From the NCBI RefSeq assembly GCF_005490985.1, contig NZ_CP027869.1, positions 1,054,001 through 1,118,000 of the forward strand: 64,000 nt of DNA, in the 5' to 3' direction. The notes below the pieces were generated by a model that had not been told where the DNA came from, ran no database searches, and was given only the letters and a program-made list of their open reading frames with translations. The position numbers were made by a program, and so were the translations under genes. The stretch's first letter is position 1; each line of letters begins with the position of its first letter. Shown piece by piece: positions 35,646-44,232 of this stretch. The DNA is from Curtobacterium sp. SGAir0471. Its GTDB lineage: Bacteria; Actinomycetota; Actinomycetes; Actinomycetales; Microbacteriaceae.

Positions 35646-36584
35646 ATGAGCAACGACGCGCCCCTGGCCGGAGCCCCGCTGTCCGGATCCGCCCTGACGA
35701 TCACCGCCGGCGGGTACATCGCCGAGATCGCCTCGGTCGGGGCGTCGCTCCGGACCCTCCGCGCCGAGGGACGCGACCTGGTCGTGCCGTTCTCCGCCGA
35801 CGAGGTCCGTCCGGCCTTCCGCGGCGCCGTGCTGGCACCCTGGCCGAACCGGGTCGTCGACGGCCGGTACGCGTTCGGCGGGCAGGACCACGAGCTCGCG
35901 CTGACCGAGCCGAAGCGGCACCACGCGCTGCACGGCCTCGTCGCGTGGACGGACTTCCGTGTCGTCGCCCACGAGCCCGACCGAGCGGTGCTCGCCACGA
36001 CGGTCCCCGCGCAGGAGGGGTACCCGTACCGCGTCGAGGTGCTCGTCGAGTACCGCGTGGACGCCGACGGGCTGCACACGACCGTCACCGGGACGAACAC
36101 CGGTGGGGACGCCGCGCCGTGGGGTACCGGTCCGCACCCGTACCTCGTCGCCGGCGAGGGCCGTGTCGACGACTGGACCCTGACCCTGCCCGCCGCCGAG
36201 GTGCTCGAGGTCACCGAGGACCGCCTCGTGCCGACCGGCCTGGCCCCCGTGCACGACGAGTTCGACCTGCGCACGGCGACCCCGATCGGGGAGCGGTTCA
36301 TCGACCACGCGTTCACCGGGTTCGACCGCGACGCCGAGGGCCTGGCGACGATCGAGCTCACCGCGGCGGACGGCCACGGCGTGCGGGTGTCCTTCGGGCC
36401 GGAGTGCGGCTGGGCGCAGGTGCACACCGCCGACCACGTCGTGCCGGAGTACCACCGTGTCGGCCTCGCGGTCGAGCCGATGACCTGCGCGCCGGACGCC
36501 TTCAACGCGGGCGAGGAGGCCGGCCTCGTCGTGCTCGCCCCCGGTGCCGCGCACGCCGCCTCGTGGACGATCGCCGCGGTCTGA
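35646..36584 (+). CDS. Aldose 1-epimerase (galactose mutarotase) family protein
   Basis: A 312-residue beta-sandwich enzyme predicted to interconvert anomers of aldohexoses. Conserved pieces: VVPFSADEVRPAFRGAVLAP with PWPNRVVDGRYAF, the His in KRHHALHGLV, the active-site region GTGPHPYLVAGEG, and the Glu/Met region GLAVEPMTCAPDAFN. ATG at 35646 is preceded by TACGCT with a 7-nt gap, so it looks leaderless. The pabB reading frame begins inside its last codons. Whether it acts on galactose, glucose or another sugar is not evident. Confidence 0.88.
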   Translation: MSNDAPLAGAPLSGSALTITAGGYIAEIASVGASLRTLRAEGRDLVVPFSADEVRPAFRGAVLAPWPNRVVDGRYAFGGQDHELALTEPKRHHALHGLVAWTDFRVVAHEPDRAVLATTVPAQEGYPYRVEVLVEYRVDADGLHTTVTGTNTGGDAAPWGTGPHPYLVAGEGRVDDWTLTLPAAEVLEVTEDRLVPTGLAPVHDEFDLRTATPIGERFIDHAFTGFDRDAEGLATIELTAADGHGVRVSFGPECGWAQVHTADHVVPEYHRVGLAVEPMTCAPDAFNAGEEAGLVVLAPGAAHAASWTIAAV

Positions 36585-38065
36585 CCCGAGCGCGGGTCCT
36601 CACGCGACGGCTCGACGTCGCGCCCGACCTCGGCGCGCTGGCGGCGGCCACCGGGTCCGACGTCGTCTGGCTCGACTCCGGGCTGCCCGAGGGTGCGCCG
36701 GAGGCCGCTCGGGGGCGCGCCCTGTGGTCGCTCCTGGCGCACACGGACGGACCGTTCGCGACCCGGTTCCGGCACGAGGACCGACGCGCGGAGCTCGAGG
36801 TCCCGCCCGCGGCCCGGCGGTGGTTCGGGACGTCGCGCTCCGAGGACCGCCCGGCGTTCGCCGTGCTCGACGACCTGCTGTCGCGGACGCCCGTGCTCGC
36901 CGCCCCGGTGCCGGGCTGCGGGTTCGCGCTCGGCTGGGTGGGGTTCCTCGGCTACGAGCTCGGTCGGGAGTCCGGTGGCCCCGACCGCACCGCGGCACAC
37001 GCGGACGCCGACCTGCGCTTCGTGGACCGCGCGGTCGTCGTGCACGCCGACGGTCGCGCCTGGGCGCTCGCCCTGGTGACCGACGACGAACCGGCGGCCA
37101 GTGCCGCGAACCGTGCGTGGCTCGACGGGCCGCACACGGGACGGCCGCCGGTCGACGTACCGGACGGTTCCCCGGGCCTCCCGGCCGTCGCCGTCGGTCG
37201 CGTGTCCCGCACCGCGTACGAGGGCGCGGTCGAGGCGTGCCGCGCCGAGATCCGTGACGGGAACGCGTTCCAGGTGTGCCTCACGACCGCCTTCGCGGTC
37301 GGCGCGTCCGGACGGGAGGCCCTGCTCGCGCCCGCCACCGACCCGCACCTGGTCGAGTACCTGCGTCTGCGCCGTGCGGACCCCGTCCCGTTCGGCGCCT
37401 GGCTGCGGCTCGGCCCGCTGCGGATCGCCAGTCGGTCGCCGGAGCGGTTCCTGCGGGTCGACGCGGACGGCACGGTGGTCGCGGAGCCGATCAAGGGCAC
37501 CCGGCCCCGCGACGCGGAACCGGCACGGGACGCCGTCGCCCGTGCGGCGCTCGCAGCGAGCACGAAGGACCGCGCGGAGAACGTCATGATCGTCGACCTG
37601 CTGCGGAACGACCTGCTGCGCACGGCGGTGCCCGGGTCGGTGCACGTCGAGCGGCTCTGCGACGTCGAGACCTACGCGACCGTGCACCAGCTCGTGTCGA
37701 CGGTGTCCGCCGTGCTGCCGGCCGGGGCGTCCCGAGCGGCGGTCGTGCGCGCGGCGTTCCCACCGGGGTCGATGACCGGGGCGCCGAAGATCAGCGCGAT
37801 GGCGATCGCCGACCGGCTCGAGGGGGCGCCCCGCGGCGTGTACTCGGGGGTCGTCGGGTACTTCTCGGCGGACGGTTCGGTCGACCTGTCGGTGGCCATC
37901 CGCACACTGGTGACGGTGCTGGACGACCGAGGGGTGGAACCCTCGCGGACGTTCGGGGCCGGCGGTGCGGTGACGTGGTCCTCGGTCGCGTCGGACGAGG
38001 CGGACGAGGTCGAGACGAAGACGCGGTCGGTGTTCGGGGCGCTGGGGGTCACCGCCGGCTGGTGA
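36563..38065 (+). CDS. pabB: Aminodeoxychorismate synthase component I (anthranilate synthase I-like)
   Basis: Makes 4-amino-4-deoxychorismate from chorismate for folate synthesis. About 500 residues. The chorismate-binding domain covers the C-terminal half: VSRTAYEGAVEACRAEIRDG, RSPERFLRVDADG, EPIKGTRPRD, AENVMIVDLLRNDL, PPGSMTGAPKISAMAIAD. An N-terminal lobe has GFALGWVGFLGYELGRE. The only usual start codon in frame is GTG 36563, which overlaps the epimerase gene by 22 nt and has no ribosome site, so translation is probably coupled. The amidotransferase (PabA) part is not fused. A class IV PLP enzyme at 59 kb could be the matching lyase. PabB rather than TrpE is judged from KGTRPR and context; moderate certainty. 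Confidence 0.85.
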   Translation: MDDRRGLTRARVLTRRLDVAPDLGALAAATGSDVVWLDSGLPEGAPEAARGRALWSLLAHTDGPFATRFRHEDRRAELEVPPAARRWFGTSRSEDRPAFAVLDDLLSRTPVLAAPVPGCGFALGWVGFLGYELGRESGGPDRTAAHADADLRFVDRAVVVHADGRAWALALVTDDEPAASAANRAWLDGPHTGRPPVDVPDGSPGLPAVAVGRVSRTAYEGAVEACRAEIRDGNAFQVCLTTAFAVGASGREALLAPATDPHLVEYLRLRRADPVPFGAWLRLGPLRIASRSPERFLRVDADGTVVAEPIKGTRPRDAEPARDAVARAALAASTKDRAENVMIVDLLRNDLLRTAVPGSVHVERLCDVETYATVHQLVSTVSAVLPAGASRAAVVRAAFPPGSMTGAPKISAMAIADRLEGAPRGVYSGVVGYFSADGSVDLSVAIRTLVTVLDDRGVEPSRTFGAGGAVTWSSVASDEADEVETKTRSVFGALGVTAGW

Positions 38066-38112
38066 CCCGGGACGGCGCGGGTTCCCGGTCGTCGGCTGGG
38101 CCACCGGGCGTG

Positions 38113-38128
38113 TCGAACGGGTGTTCGA
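38113..38128. promoter_or_regulatory. LexA (SOS) box 1 upstream of imuA'
   Basis: TCGAAC-gggt-GTTCGA, a perfect match to the actinobacterial SOS-box consensus TCGAAC-N4-GTTCGA. It lies 80 bp before the proposed imuA' start. Confidence 0.9.
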
Positions 38129-38166
38129 TCCGGTTGTCCACCGGATGTCGGACCCGGTTGACATCA

Positions 38167-38182
38167 TCGAACACATGTTCGA
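38167..38182. promoter_or_regulatory. LexA (SOS) box 2 overlapping the imuA' promoter
   Basis: TCGAAC-acat-GTTCGA, a second perfect SOS box, 54 bp from the first and ending 10 bp before the proposed ATG. It overlaps the likely -10 box (GAATAT, 38181-38186), so bound LexA would block transcription start directly. Confidence 0.92.
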
Positions 38183-38192
38183 ATATGAGGGC

Positions 38193-39110
38193 ATGCAGAC
38201 GGCGGCCGCACTCCTGTCGCCCGGGCCCGAGGGGGCGACCGGGCCCGACGGGTCTGCTCGTCCCGACGGGCCCGCCCGCTCCGGGGGCCGGCCGGGGGCG
38301 ACCCGCCCGACCCGGCGCGTCGACCACCTGGGGGATGCCCGGGCGGCGCTCGAGCGCATCACGGCGCTGCGCTCCCGCGTGTCCGAGATGGAGGCGCCCC
38401 GCGTCGACGTCCAGGGGCTCCCCACCGCCGACGCCCTGCAGCCGCTGCTGCCCGGTGGCGCGATCCGGGTCGGCGGGTCCTACGCCGTGCAGGAGTCCGT
38501 GCTGCTCGCGATGACCATGCTGCAGGCGGCCTCGGCCGAGGGTGCGTGGTGCGCCGTGGTCGGGGTGCCGTCCTTCGGGGTCGAGGCGGCTGCGGCGATG
38601 GGCATCGACCTCGAGCGGCTCGTGCTCGTGCCGGACCCGGGCGACCAGTGGCTCACCGTGACCGCGGCCCTCGCCGACGTTGCGCAGATCGTCCTGACAC
38701 GGCCGCTCGGCCGGGTGGTGCCCGGCGACGTCTCACGACTGTCCGCGCGGTTGCGGCAGCGCGGCGGGGCGCTCGTCGCACTCGGGACCTGGCCGGGCGC
38801 CGACGTCACACTCCGGGTGAGCGGCTCGGTGTGGAACGGCATCGGCGACGGCCACGGGTACCTGGCAGAGCGTCGTGCCACGGTGACGGCGTCCGGTCGC
38901 GCCGGGGCGGGGCGACCCGTCAGCGCCGACCTGCTGCTGCCCGCGGCGGACGGTGCGGTGCGCCCCGCTGCGCCCCTCGTCGCCCAGGCGGGCGGCACCG
39001 ACGCGGGCGTCACCGGTGCTCCCGGTACCGCCCCGGTCGTCCCCGGTGTCGCACCGGCCGACGGTGCGGGGACGTCCCGGGTGCTGCGTCCGGTCGCGGT
39101 GGCGTCGTGA
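38193..39110 (+). CDS. imuA': ImuA' - RecA-like mutasome accessory protein
   Basis: A 305-residue protein, first of the SOS mutagenesis cassette. After a Gly/Pro-rich stretch (residues 10-45) it has a RecA-like fold: LPGGAIRVGGSYAVQESVLL in place of a P-loop (no GKT), then WCAVVGVPSFGVEAAAAMGI and LERLVLVPDPGDQWLTVTAA. ATG 38193 is preferred because upstream in-frame ATG codons lie inside LexA box 2 or further up, and GAATAT sits six bases before it, implying a leaderless mRNA. The stop overlaps the imuB start (GTGA). In mycobacteria ImuA' works with ImuB and DnaE2 in error-prone bypass. The last 60 residues are Ala/Gly/Pro-rich and poorly conserved. Confidence 0.85.
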   Translation: MQTAAALLSPGPEGATGPDGSARPDGPARSGGRPGATRPTRRVDHLGDARAALERITALRSRVSEMEAPRVDVQGLPTADALQPLLPGGAIRVGGSYAVQESVLLAMTMLQAASAEGAWCAVVGVPSFGVEAAAAMGIDLERLVLVPDPGDQWLTVTAALADVAQIVLTRPLGRVVPGDVSRLSARLRQRGGALVALGTWPGADVTLRVSGSVWNGIGDGHGYLAERRATVTASGRAGAGRPVSADLLLPAADGAVRPAAPLVAQAGGTDAGVTGAPGTAPVVPGVAPADGAGTSRVLRPVAVAS

Positions 39111-40804
39111 GCCCGCGGGGGCGAGCGCGTGCCGCCTCGCCGCGCGGTGCGGTCCGGGGCACGGCCGGCGCGGGGGTTCCGGGGGCGGGAGCCGTCCGGG
39201 CCGACGCCCTGGCCCGTGGCGGTGCCCTGCCGGAACCGCCGCCCACACGGACGATCGTGCTCTGGTGCCCGGACTGGCCGGTGATCGCGGCGGCCCGGGC
39301 AGCGGGGTCACCGCCCGAGCACCCCTTCGCGCTGGTGGCCAAGGGGCTGGTGTTCGCCAGCTCGGCCAGTGCGCGGCAACAGGGGGTGGTCCGTGGCCTC
39401 CGTGTGCGCGAGGCCCAGGCCCGCTGCCCGGAGCTCGTGGTCGAGCCCTACGACGACGCGCTCGACCACCGTGCGTTCGAGCCGGTCATCCGTGCGATCG
39501 AGGGGGCGGTCCCCGGGGTCGAGGTCCTGCGTCCCGGCACGGTCGCCCTGCGCTCCCGTGGGCCGGCGCGCTACTACGGCGGCGAGCGGGCAGCGGCGGC
39601 GACGCTGGCCGGCATCGCCGCCGACCACGGTGCCCCCGGTGTGCGTGCCGGGGTGGCGGACACCCCGTTCGCGGCGGAGCAGGCAGCGCGGGCGCGCCCG
39701 GTGCGGCCGGGGGAGCGGGTGCGCATCGTGCCGGTCGGCGGATCGGCGGCGTTCCTGGCGGACCTGCCGCTCGGGGTGCTCGGCGACCCCGACCTGGCGA
39801 TGGTGCTCGGGCGGCTCGGCATCGCCTCGCTGGGCGACTTCGCCGCACTCGGCGACGAACAGGTGCGCGACCGGTTCGGGGTCGCCGGTGCGTTCCTGCA
39901 CCGGTTGGCGGGCGGCCGCGATCCGCGCGAGGTCGCCGCGCGGGCGGTCCCGCCGGAGCTCCGGGTCGAGGCGTCCTTCGAGCCGCCGCTCGACCGTGCC
40001 GACCAGGTCGCGTTCGCCTTCCGCCGGTCGGCCGACGACTTCGCCGCCCGGCTGCGCTCGGCCGGGCTCGTCGCGACCACGATCCGGGTGGGCATCGTCG
40101 ACGAGCGCGACCTGCTGCTCGAGCGGACCTGGGTGCACCCGCGCTGGTTCGACGCGGCCGACGTGGTCGACCGCGTGCGCTGGCAGCTCGCGGGTGGCGT
40201 CGACCCCTCGGGACTCGAGGCGCCCGTGGTCCAGGTGGTGCTCGAGCCGGTCGCGGTCGACGACGCGTCGAACCACGAGCGCGGGCTCTGGGGGACCGGG
40301 CCCGACGAACGAGTGCACCACGCCCTCGCGCGGGTGCAGGGGCTCGTGGGGCACGAGGGCGTGGTCACCCCGCGGATCGGCGGCGGCCGGACGCTGGCCG
40401 AGCGGGTCGTGCTCGTGCCGTGGGGCGACACCCCCGTCGGTGGCGAGCGGGCGCTGGCGACGGTGCGCGACCGGCCGTGGCCGGGCAGGCTGCCGGGCCC
40501 GCCGCCGGCGACCGTGCTCGAGCGTCCCCGTCCGGTGGACGTCGTGGCGGCGGGCGGCGACACCGTCGACGTCGACGAGCGCGGTGCCCTGACCGGGGTG
40601 CCGGAGCGGTTCCGGGCCGAGGGCGAGCGGGGTGGCCGGTTCGCGCCCGTGACCGCGTGGGCGGGGCCCTGGCCGCTCGTGGTGCGCTGGTGGGAGGCCG
40701 GCGGACGACGCCTGCACCGACTGCAGCTCGTCGACGACGACGGCCGCGCTTGGTACCTGGTGCTCGCCGACCACCGGTGGTGGGCCGAGGCGGTCGCGAC
40801 GTGA
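39107..40804 (+). CDS. imuB: ImuB - catalytically inactive Y-family polymerase-like protein
   Basis: A 565-residue DNA polymerase IV-like scaffold. The N-terminal Y-family motif reads IVLWCPDWPVIAAARA, lacking the metal-binding Asp-x-Asp and Tyr of active enzymes, as in known ImuB proteins. Finger/palm segments such as ASSASARQQGVVRGLRVREA and thumb LGIASLGDFAALGDEQVRDRF are present. The C-terminal half is the ImuB-specific domain. It bridges the beta clamp, ImuA' and DnaE2. The first 45 residues are low-complexity, so a later start is possible, though the GTGA overlap with imuA' supports 39107. A short gap and AAGGAG lead into dnaE2. Confidence 0.9.
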   Translation: MSPRGRARAASPRGAVRGTAGAGVPGAGAVRADALARGGALPEPPPTRTIVLWCPDWPVIAAARAAGSPPEHPFALVAKGLVFASSASARQQGVVRGLRVREAQARCPELVVEPYDDALDHRAFEPVIRAIEGAVPGVEVLRPGTVALRSRGPARYYGGERAAAATLAGIAADHGAPGVRAGVADTPFAAEQAARARPVRPGERVRIVPVGGSAAFLADLPLGVLGDPDLAMVLGRLGIASLGDFAALGDEQVRDRFGVAGAFLHRLAGGRDPREVAARAVPPELRVEASFEPPLDRADQVAFAFRRSADDFAARLRSAGLVATTIRVGIVDERDLLLERTWVHPRWFDAADVVDRVRWQLAGGVDPSGLEAPVVQVVLEPVAVDDASNHERGLWGTGPDERVHHALARVQGLVGHEGVVTPRIGGGRTLAERVVLVPWGDTPVGGERALATVRDRPWPGRLPGPPPATVLERPRPVDVVAAGGDTVDVDERGALTGVPERFRAEGERGGRFAPVTAWAGPWPLVVRWWEAGGRRLHRLQLVDDDGRAWYLVLADHRWWAEAVAT

Positions 40805-40814
40805 AGGAGACCTG

Positions 40815-43800
40815 ATGGGCTACAGCAACCCGCCGATCCCGTGGTCGCAGTTCGAGCGTGCGCTGTCGGACAAGCGCCCGGACAGCGCGCACGCCGGTGA
40901 CGGCGGGGACAGTCCGGCCTGGTCGCGCAAGCGGTCCCGGTACGTCCCACCGACGCCCGCGGCCGACGACGATCTCCCGGTCGTGCCGTACGCCGAGCTG
41001 CACGCGCACTCGACCTTCAGCTTCCTCGACGGTGCCAGCGGTCCGGAGCACCTGGTCGAGGAGGCTGCACGGCTGCACCTGCACGGCCTGGCGCTGACCG
41101 ACCACGACGGGTTCTACGGCGCTGCCCGGATGGCCGAGGTGGCCGAGGCGTACCCGACCGTCACGACCGTGTACGGCACCGAGCTGTCGCTCGGGCTGAC
41201 CGAGCCGCAGAACGGCGTCCCCGACCCGGAGGGCACGCACCTGCTGCTCCTCGCCGACGGGCAGGACGGCTACCACCGGCTCGCGGCAGCCGTCACGCGG
41301 GCGCACCTGGCCGCGGGTGCCGAGAAGGGACGGCCGCAGTACGACCTCGACGAGCTCGCGGCGCAGGCCGACGGGCACTGGCGGGTCCTCACCGGCTGCC
41401 GGAAGGGCACCGTGCGCCAGGCCCTCGAGCGCGGCGGGGAGTCGGCGGCGGACGAGGCCCTGCGGGCGCTGCTCGACCGGTTCGGCACGGCCGGTGTGGT
41501 CGTCGAGCTGACCGACCACGGCGAACCGCTCGACACCGCCAGGAACGACGTCCTCGCGACGCTCGCGGCGCGGCACGGGCTGCCGGTCGTGGCGACCGGG
41601 AACGTGCACTACGCGACCCCGGACCGCTTCCCCGTGGCGACCGCGCTGGCGGCCGTACGGGCCCGGCGCAGTCTCGACGAGATCGACGGCTGGCTGCCGG
41701 CGGCGCCGACCGCCCACCTGCGGTCGGGCGCCGAGATGGCCAGGCGCTTCGCGCGGTGGCCGGGAGCGGTCGAGACGAGCGTCGAGCTGGCGGACGAGCT
41801 CGGCTTCCGCCTGCGGACCGCCAAGCCCGGGCTGCCCGACGTCGAGGTCCCCGAGGGGCACACGACGATGTCGTGGCTGCGGGAGCTCACCTGGCAGGGC
41901 GCCCGGCGGTTCTACCCGGGCAGCGCCGACGGGGTCGACCCGCAGAAGCGCGAGCGGATCGAGCGGGAGCTCTCGGTCATCGCGGACAAGGACTTCCCGG
42001 GGTACTTCCTGATCGTGCGGGACATGGTGCAGTACGCCCGGCAGCGGGGCATCCTGTGCCAGGGGCGCGGCTCGGCGGCGAACTCGGCGGTCTGCTACCT
42101 ACTCGAGATCACCGCGGTCGACTCGATCCGGTACGGGCTGCCGTTCGAGCGGTTCCTGTCGGCGATGCGCGACGAGGAGCCCGACATCGACGTCGACTTC
42201 GACTCGGACCGTCGCGAGGAGGTGATCCAGTACGTCTACGAGAAGTACGGACGGTTCAACGCGGCGCAGGTGGCGAACGTCATCACCTACCGGCCGAAGG
42301 GTGCCGTGCGGGACATGGCGAAGGCACTCGGGCACAGCCCCGGGCAGCAGGACGCCTGGTCGAAGCAGGTCGAGCGGTGGGGGTCGGTCACCGAGAGCCA
42401 GGACCACGACATCCCGGACACCGTGGTCGACATGGCGCAGCAGGTGCTCGGCTTCCCGCGGCACCTCGGCATCCACTCCGGGGGCATGGTGCTCACCGAC
42501 CGACCCGTGGGCGAGGTCGTGCCCATCGAGCACGCCCGCATGGACGGCCGGACCGTGCTGCAGTGGGACAAGGACGACTGCGCCTTCATGGGGCTCGTGA
42601 AGTTCGACATGCTCGGGCTCGGGATGCTCGCGGCGCTGCAGTACTCGTTCGACCTGGCCGACGAGCACTGCGGGGAGCGCTGGGACATGCACTCCATCCC
42701 GAAGGAGGAACAGGGCGTCTACGACCAGCTCTGCCGCGCGGACACGATCGGGGTGTTCCAGGTGGAGTCCCGCGCGCAGATGGGCACGCTCCCGCGGCTG
42801 CTGCCCCGGCGGTTCTACGACCTGGTGATCGAGGTCGCGCTCGTCCGCCCGGGCCCGATCCAGGGCGGTGCCGTGCACCCGTACATCCGGCGCCGGACGG
42901 GCGAGGAGCCGATCACGTACATCCACCCGTCGCTCGAGCCCGTGCTGGAGCGGACGCTCGGGGTCCCGCTGTTCCAGGAGCAGCTCATGCAGATGGCCAT
43001 CGCCGTGGGCGGGTGCTCCGGGGACGACGCGGACCTGCTCCGGCGGGCGATGGGGTCGAAGCGCGGCCTCGAGAAGATCGAGCGGCTGCGCGAGAAGCTC
43101 TACGCGGGGATGGCGGCGAACGACATCCACGGCGAGGACGCCGACGCGATCTACGCCAAGATCCAGGCGTTCGCGAACTTCGGGTTCGCGGAGAGCCACT
43201 CGATCAGCTTCGCGCTCATCGTCTACGCGAGCGCGTGGATGCGGTTGCACTACCCGGGCGCGTTCCTGGCGGCACTGCTGCGGGCGCAGCCGATGGGGTT
43301 CTACTCACCGCAGACCCTGGTCGCCGACGCCCGACGGCACGGGGTGCAGGTGCTGCGGCCGGACGTCCTGCGCTCGGCGGTCGACGCGACGCTGGAGCCG
43401 CTGTCCGACGGCGAGGCCGGTCCGACGGGCGCCGACGCCTGCCTGGCCGAGGAGCAGCCGCCCGTGCTGCCGTTCGACGGCTCGTCGCCCGACGACACCG
43501 CTGACCACCGTCGTGACGGTGCCTTCGCCGTCCGCCTGGGCCTGGTCGAGGTCGCCTCGCTCGGCCGGCGGAGCGCCGAGGCGATCGTCGCGGAGCGCGA
43601 CGCGCACGGACCGTTCACCGACATGTCCGACCTGGCCCGACGGGTCCGGCTGACGACCGCGCAGCTCGAGGCCCTGGCCGCGGCGGACGCCTTCGCCGGG
43701 CTCGGCATCGACCGGCGCAGTGGCATGTGGTCGGCGGCGCAGGCGGCGGCGGAGCGGCCCGACCAGCTGCCCGACACGCAGGTCACGGTGCAGCCGCCGC

Positions 43801-44228
43801 TGTTCGGGCAGATGACGAGCGGCGACGTCCTGATCGCGGACATGTGGTCGACGGGCATGTCGACCGACGACCACCCGGTGCACCACGTCCGACCGCGGCT
43901 GCGTGCCCGCGGGGTGCTCAGCGTGCAGGACACCGCGACGGCGGAGACCGGACGGCGGGTCGAGGTGGGCGGTGTCGTGACGCACCGGCAGCGTCCGGCG
44001 ACGGCGTCGGGCATCACGTTCCTGAACGTCGAGGACGAAACCGGGCTCGTGAACGTCATCTGCAGCGTGGGCGTGTGGGGCCGGTACCGACGGGTGGCGC
44101 GGGAGTCCCCGGCCGTGGTGGTGCGGGGGATCCTGGAGCGGTCGCCGGACGGCGTGGTGAACCTGGTGGCGGACCGCATCGAGCACCTGCCCTTGGCGGT
44201 GCGGACCCGGTCGCGGGACTTCCAGTGA
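40815..44228 (+). CDS. dnaE2: Error-prone DNA polymerase III alpha subunit DnaE2
   Basis: A 1137-residue C-family polymerase for translesion synthesis. PHP domain from about 57, with AELHAHSTFSFLDGAS (His63, His65). The palm has catalytic Asp457 and Asp459 in EPDIDVDFDSDRREEVI. Then FQVESRAQMGTLPRLLPRR, the tandem HhH region and a C-terminal OB fold (VEVGGVVTHRQRPATASGIT). Start ATG 40815 with AAGGAG 5 nt before. Last gene of the SOS cassette controlled by two LexA boxes. Ends 4 bp from the convergent sensor kinase gene, leaving no room for a terminator. Confidence 0.96.
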   Translation: MGYSNPPIPWSQFERALSDKRPDSAHAGDGGDSPAWSRKRSRYVPPTPAADDDLPVVPYAELHAHSTFSFLDGASGPEHLVEEAARLHLHGLALTDHDGFYGAARMAEVAEAYPTVTTVYGTELSLGLTEPQNGVPDPEGTHLLLLADGQDGYHRLAAAVTRAHLAAGAEKGRPQYDLDELAAQADGHWRVLTGCRKGTVRQALERGGESAADEALRALLDRFGTAGVVVELTDHGEPLDTARNDVLATLAARHGLPVVATGNVHYATPDRFPVATALAAVRARRSLDEIDGWLPAAPTAHLRSGAEMARRFARWPGAVETSVELADELGFRLRTAKPGLPDVEVPEGHTTMSWLRELTWQGARRFYPGSADGVDPQKRERIERELSVIADKDFPGYFLIVRDMVQYARQRGILCQGRGSAANSAVCYLLEITAVDSIRYGLPFERFLSAMRDEEPDIDVDFDSDRREEVIQYVYEKYGRFNAAQVANVITYRPKGAVRDMAKALGHSPGQQDAWSKQVERWGSVTESQDHDIPDTVVDMAQQVLGFPRHLGIHSGGMVLTDRPVGEVVPIEHARMDGRTVLQWDKDDCAFMGLVKFDMLGLGMLAALQYSFDLADEHCGERWDMHSIPKEEQGVYDQLCRADTIGVFQVESRAQMGTLPRLLPRRFYDLVIEVALVRPGPIQGGAVHPYIRRRTGEEPITYIHPSLEPVLERTLGVPLFQEQLMQMAIAVGGCSGDDADLLRRAMGSKRGLEKIERLREKLYAGMAANDIHGEDADAIYAKIQAFANFGFAESHSISFALIVYASAWMRLHYPGAFLAALLRAQPMGFYSPQTLVADARRHGVQVLRPDVLRSAVDATLEPLSDGEAGPTGADACLAEEQPPVLPFDGSSPDDTADHRRDGAFAVRLGLVEVASLGRRSAEAIVAERDAHGPFTDMSDLARRVRLTTAQLEALAAADAFAGLGIDRRSGMWSAAQAAAERPDQLPDTQVTVQPPLFGQMTSGDVLIADMWSTGMSTDDHPVHHVRPRLRARGVLSVQDTATAETGRRVEVGGVVTHRQRPATASGITFLNVEDETGLVNVICSVGVWGRYRRVARESPAVVVRGILERSPDGVVNLVADRIEHLPLAVRTRSRDFQ

Positions 44229-44232
44229 CGGG

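Noticed and set aside
38121..38192. Earlier imuA' start (ATG 38121 or 38175)
   Set aside because: These codons lie inside the LexA boxes or upstream of the likely -10 box, so they would not be in the transcript; ATG 38193 fits better.
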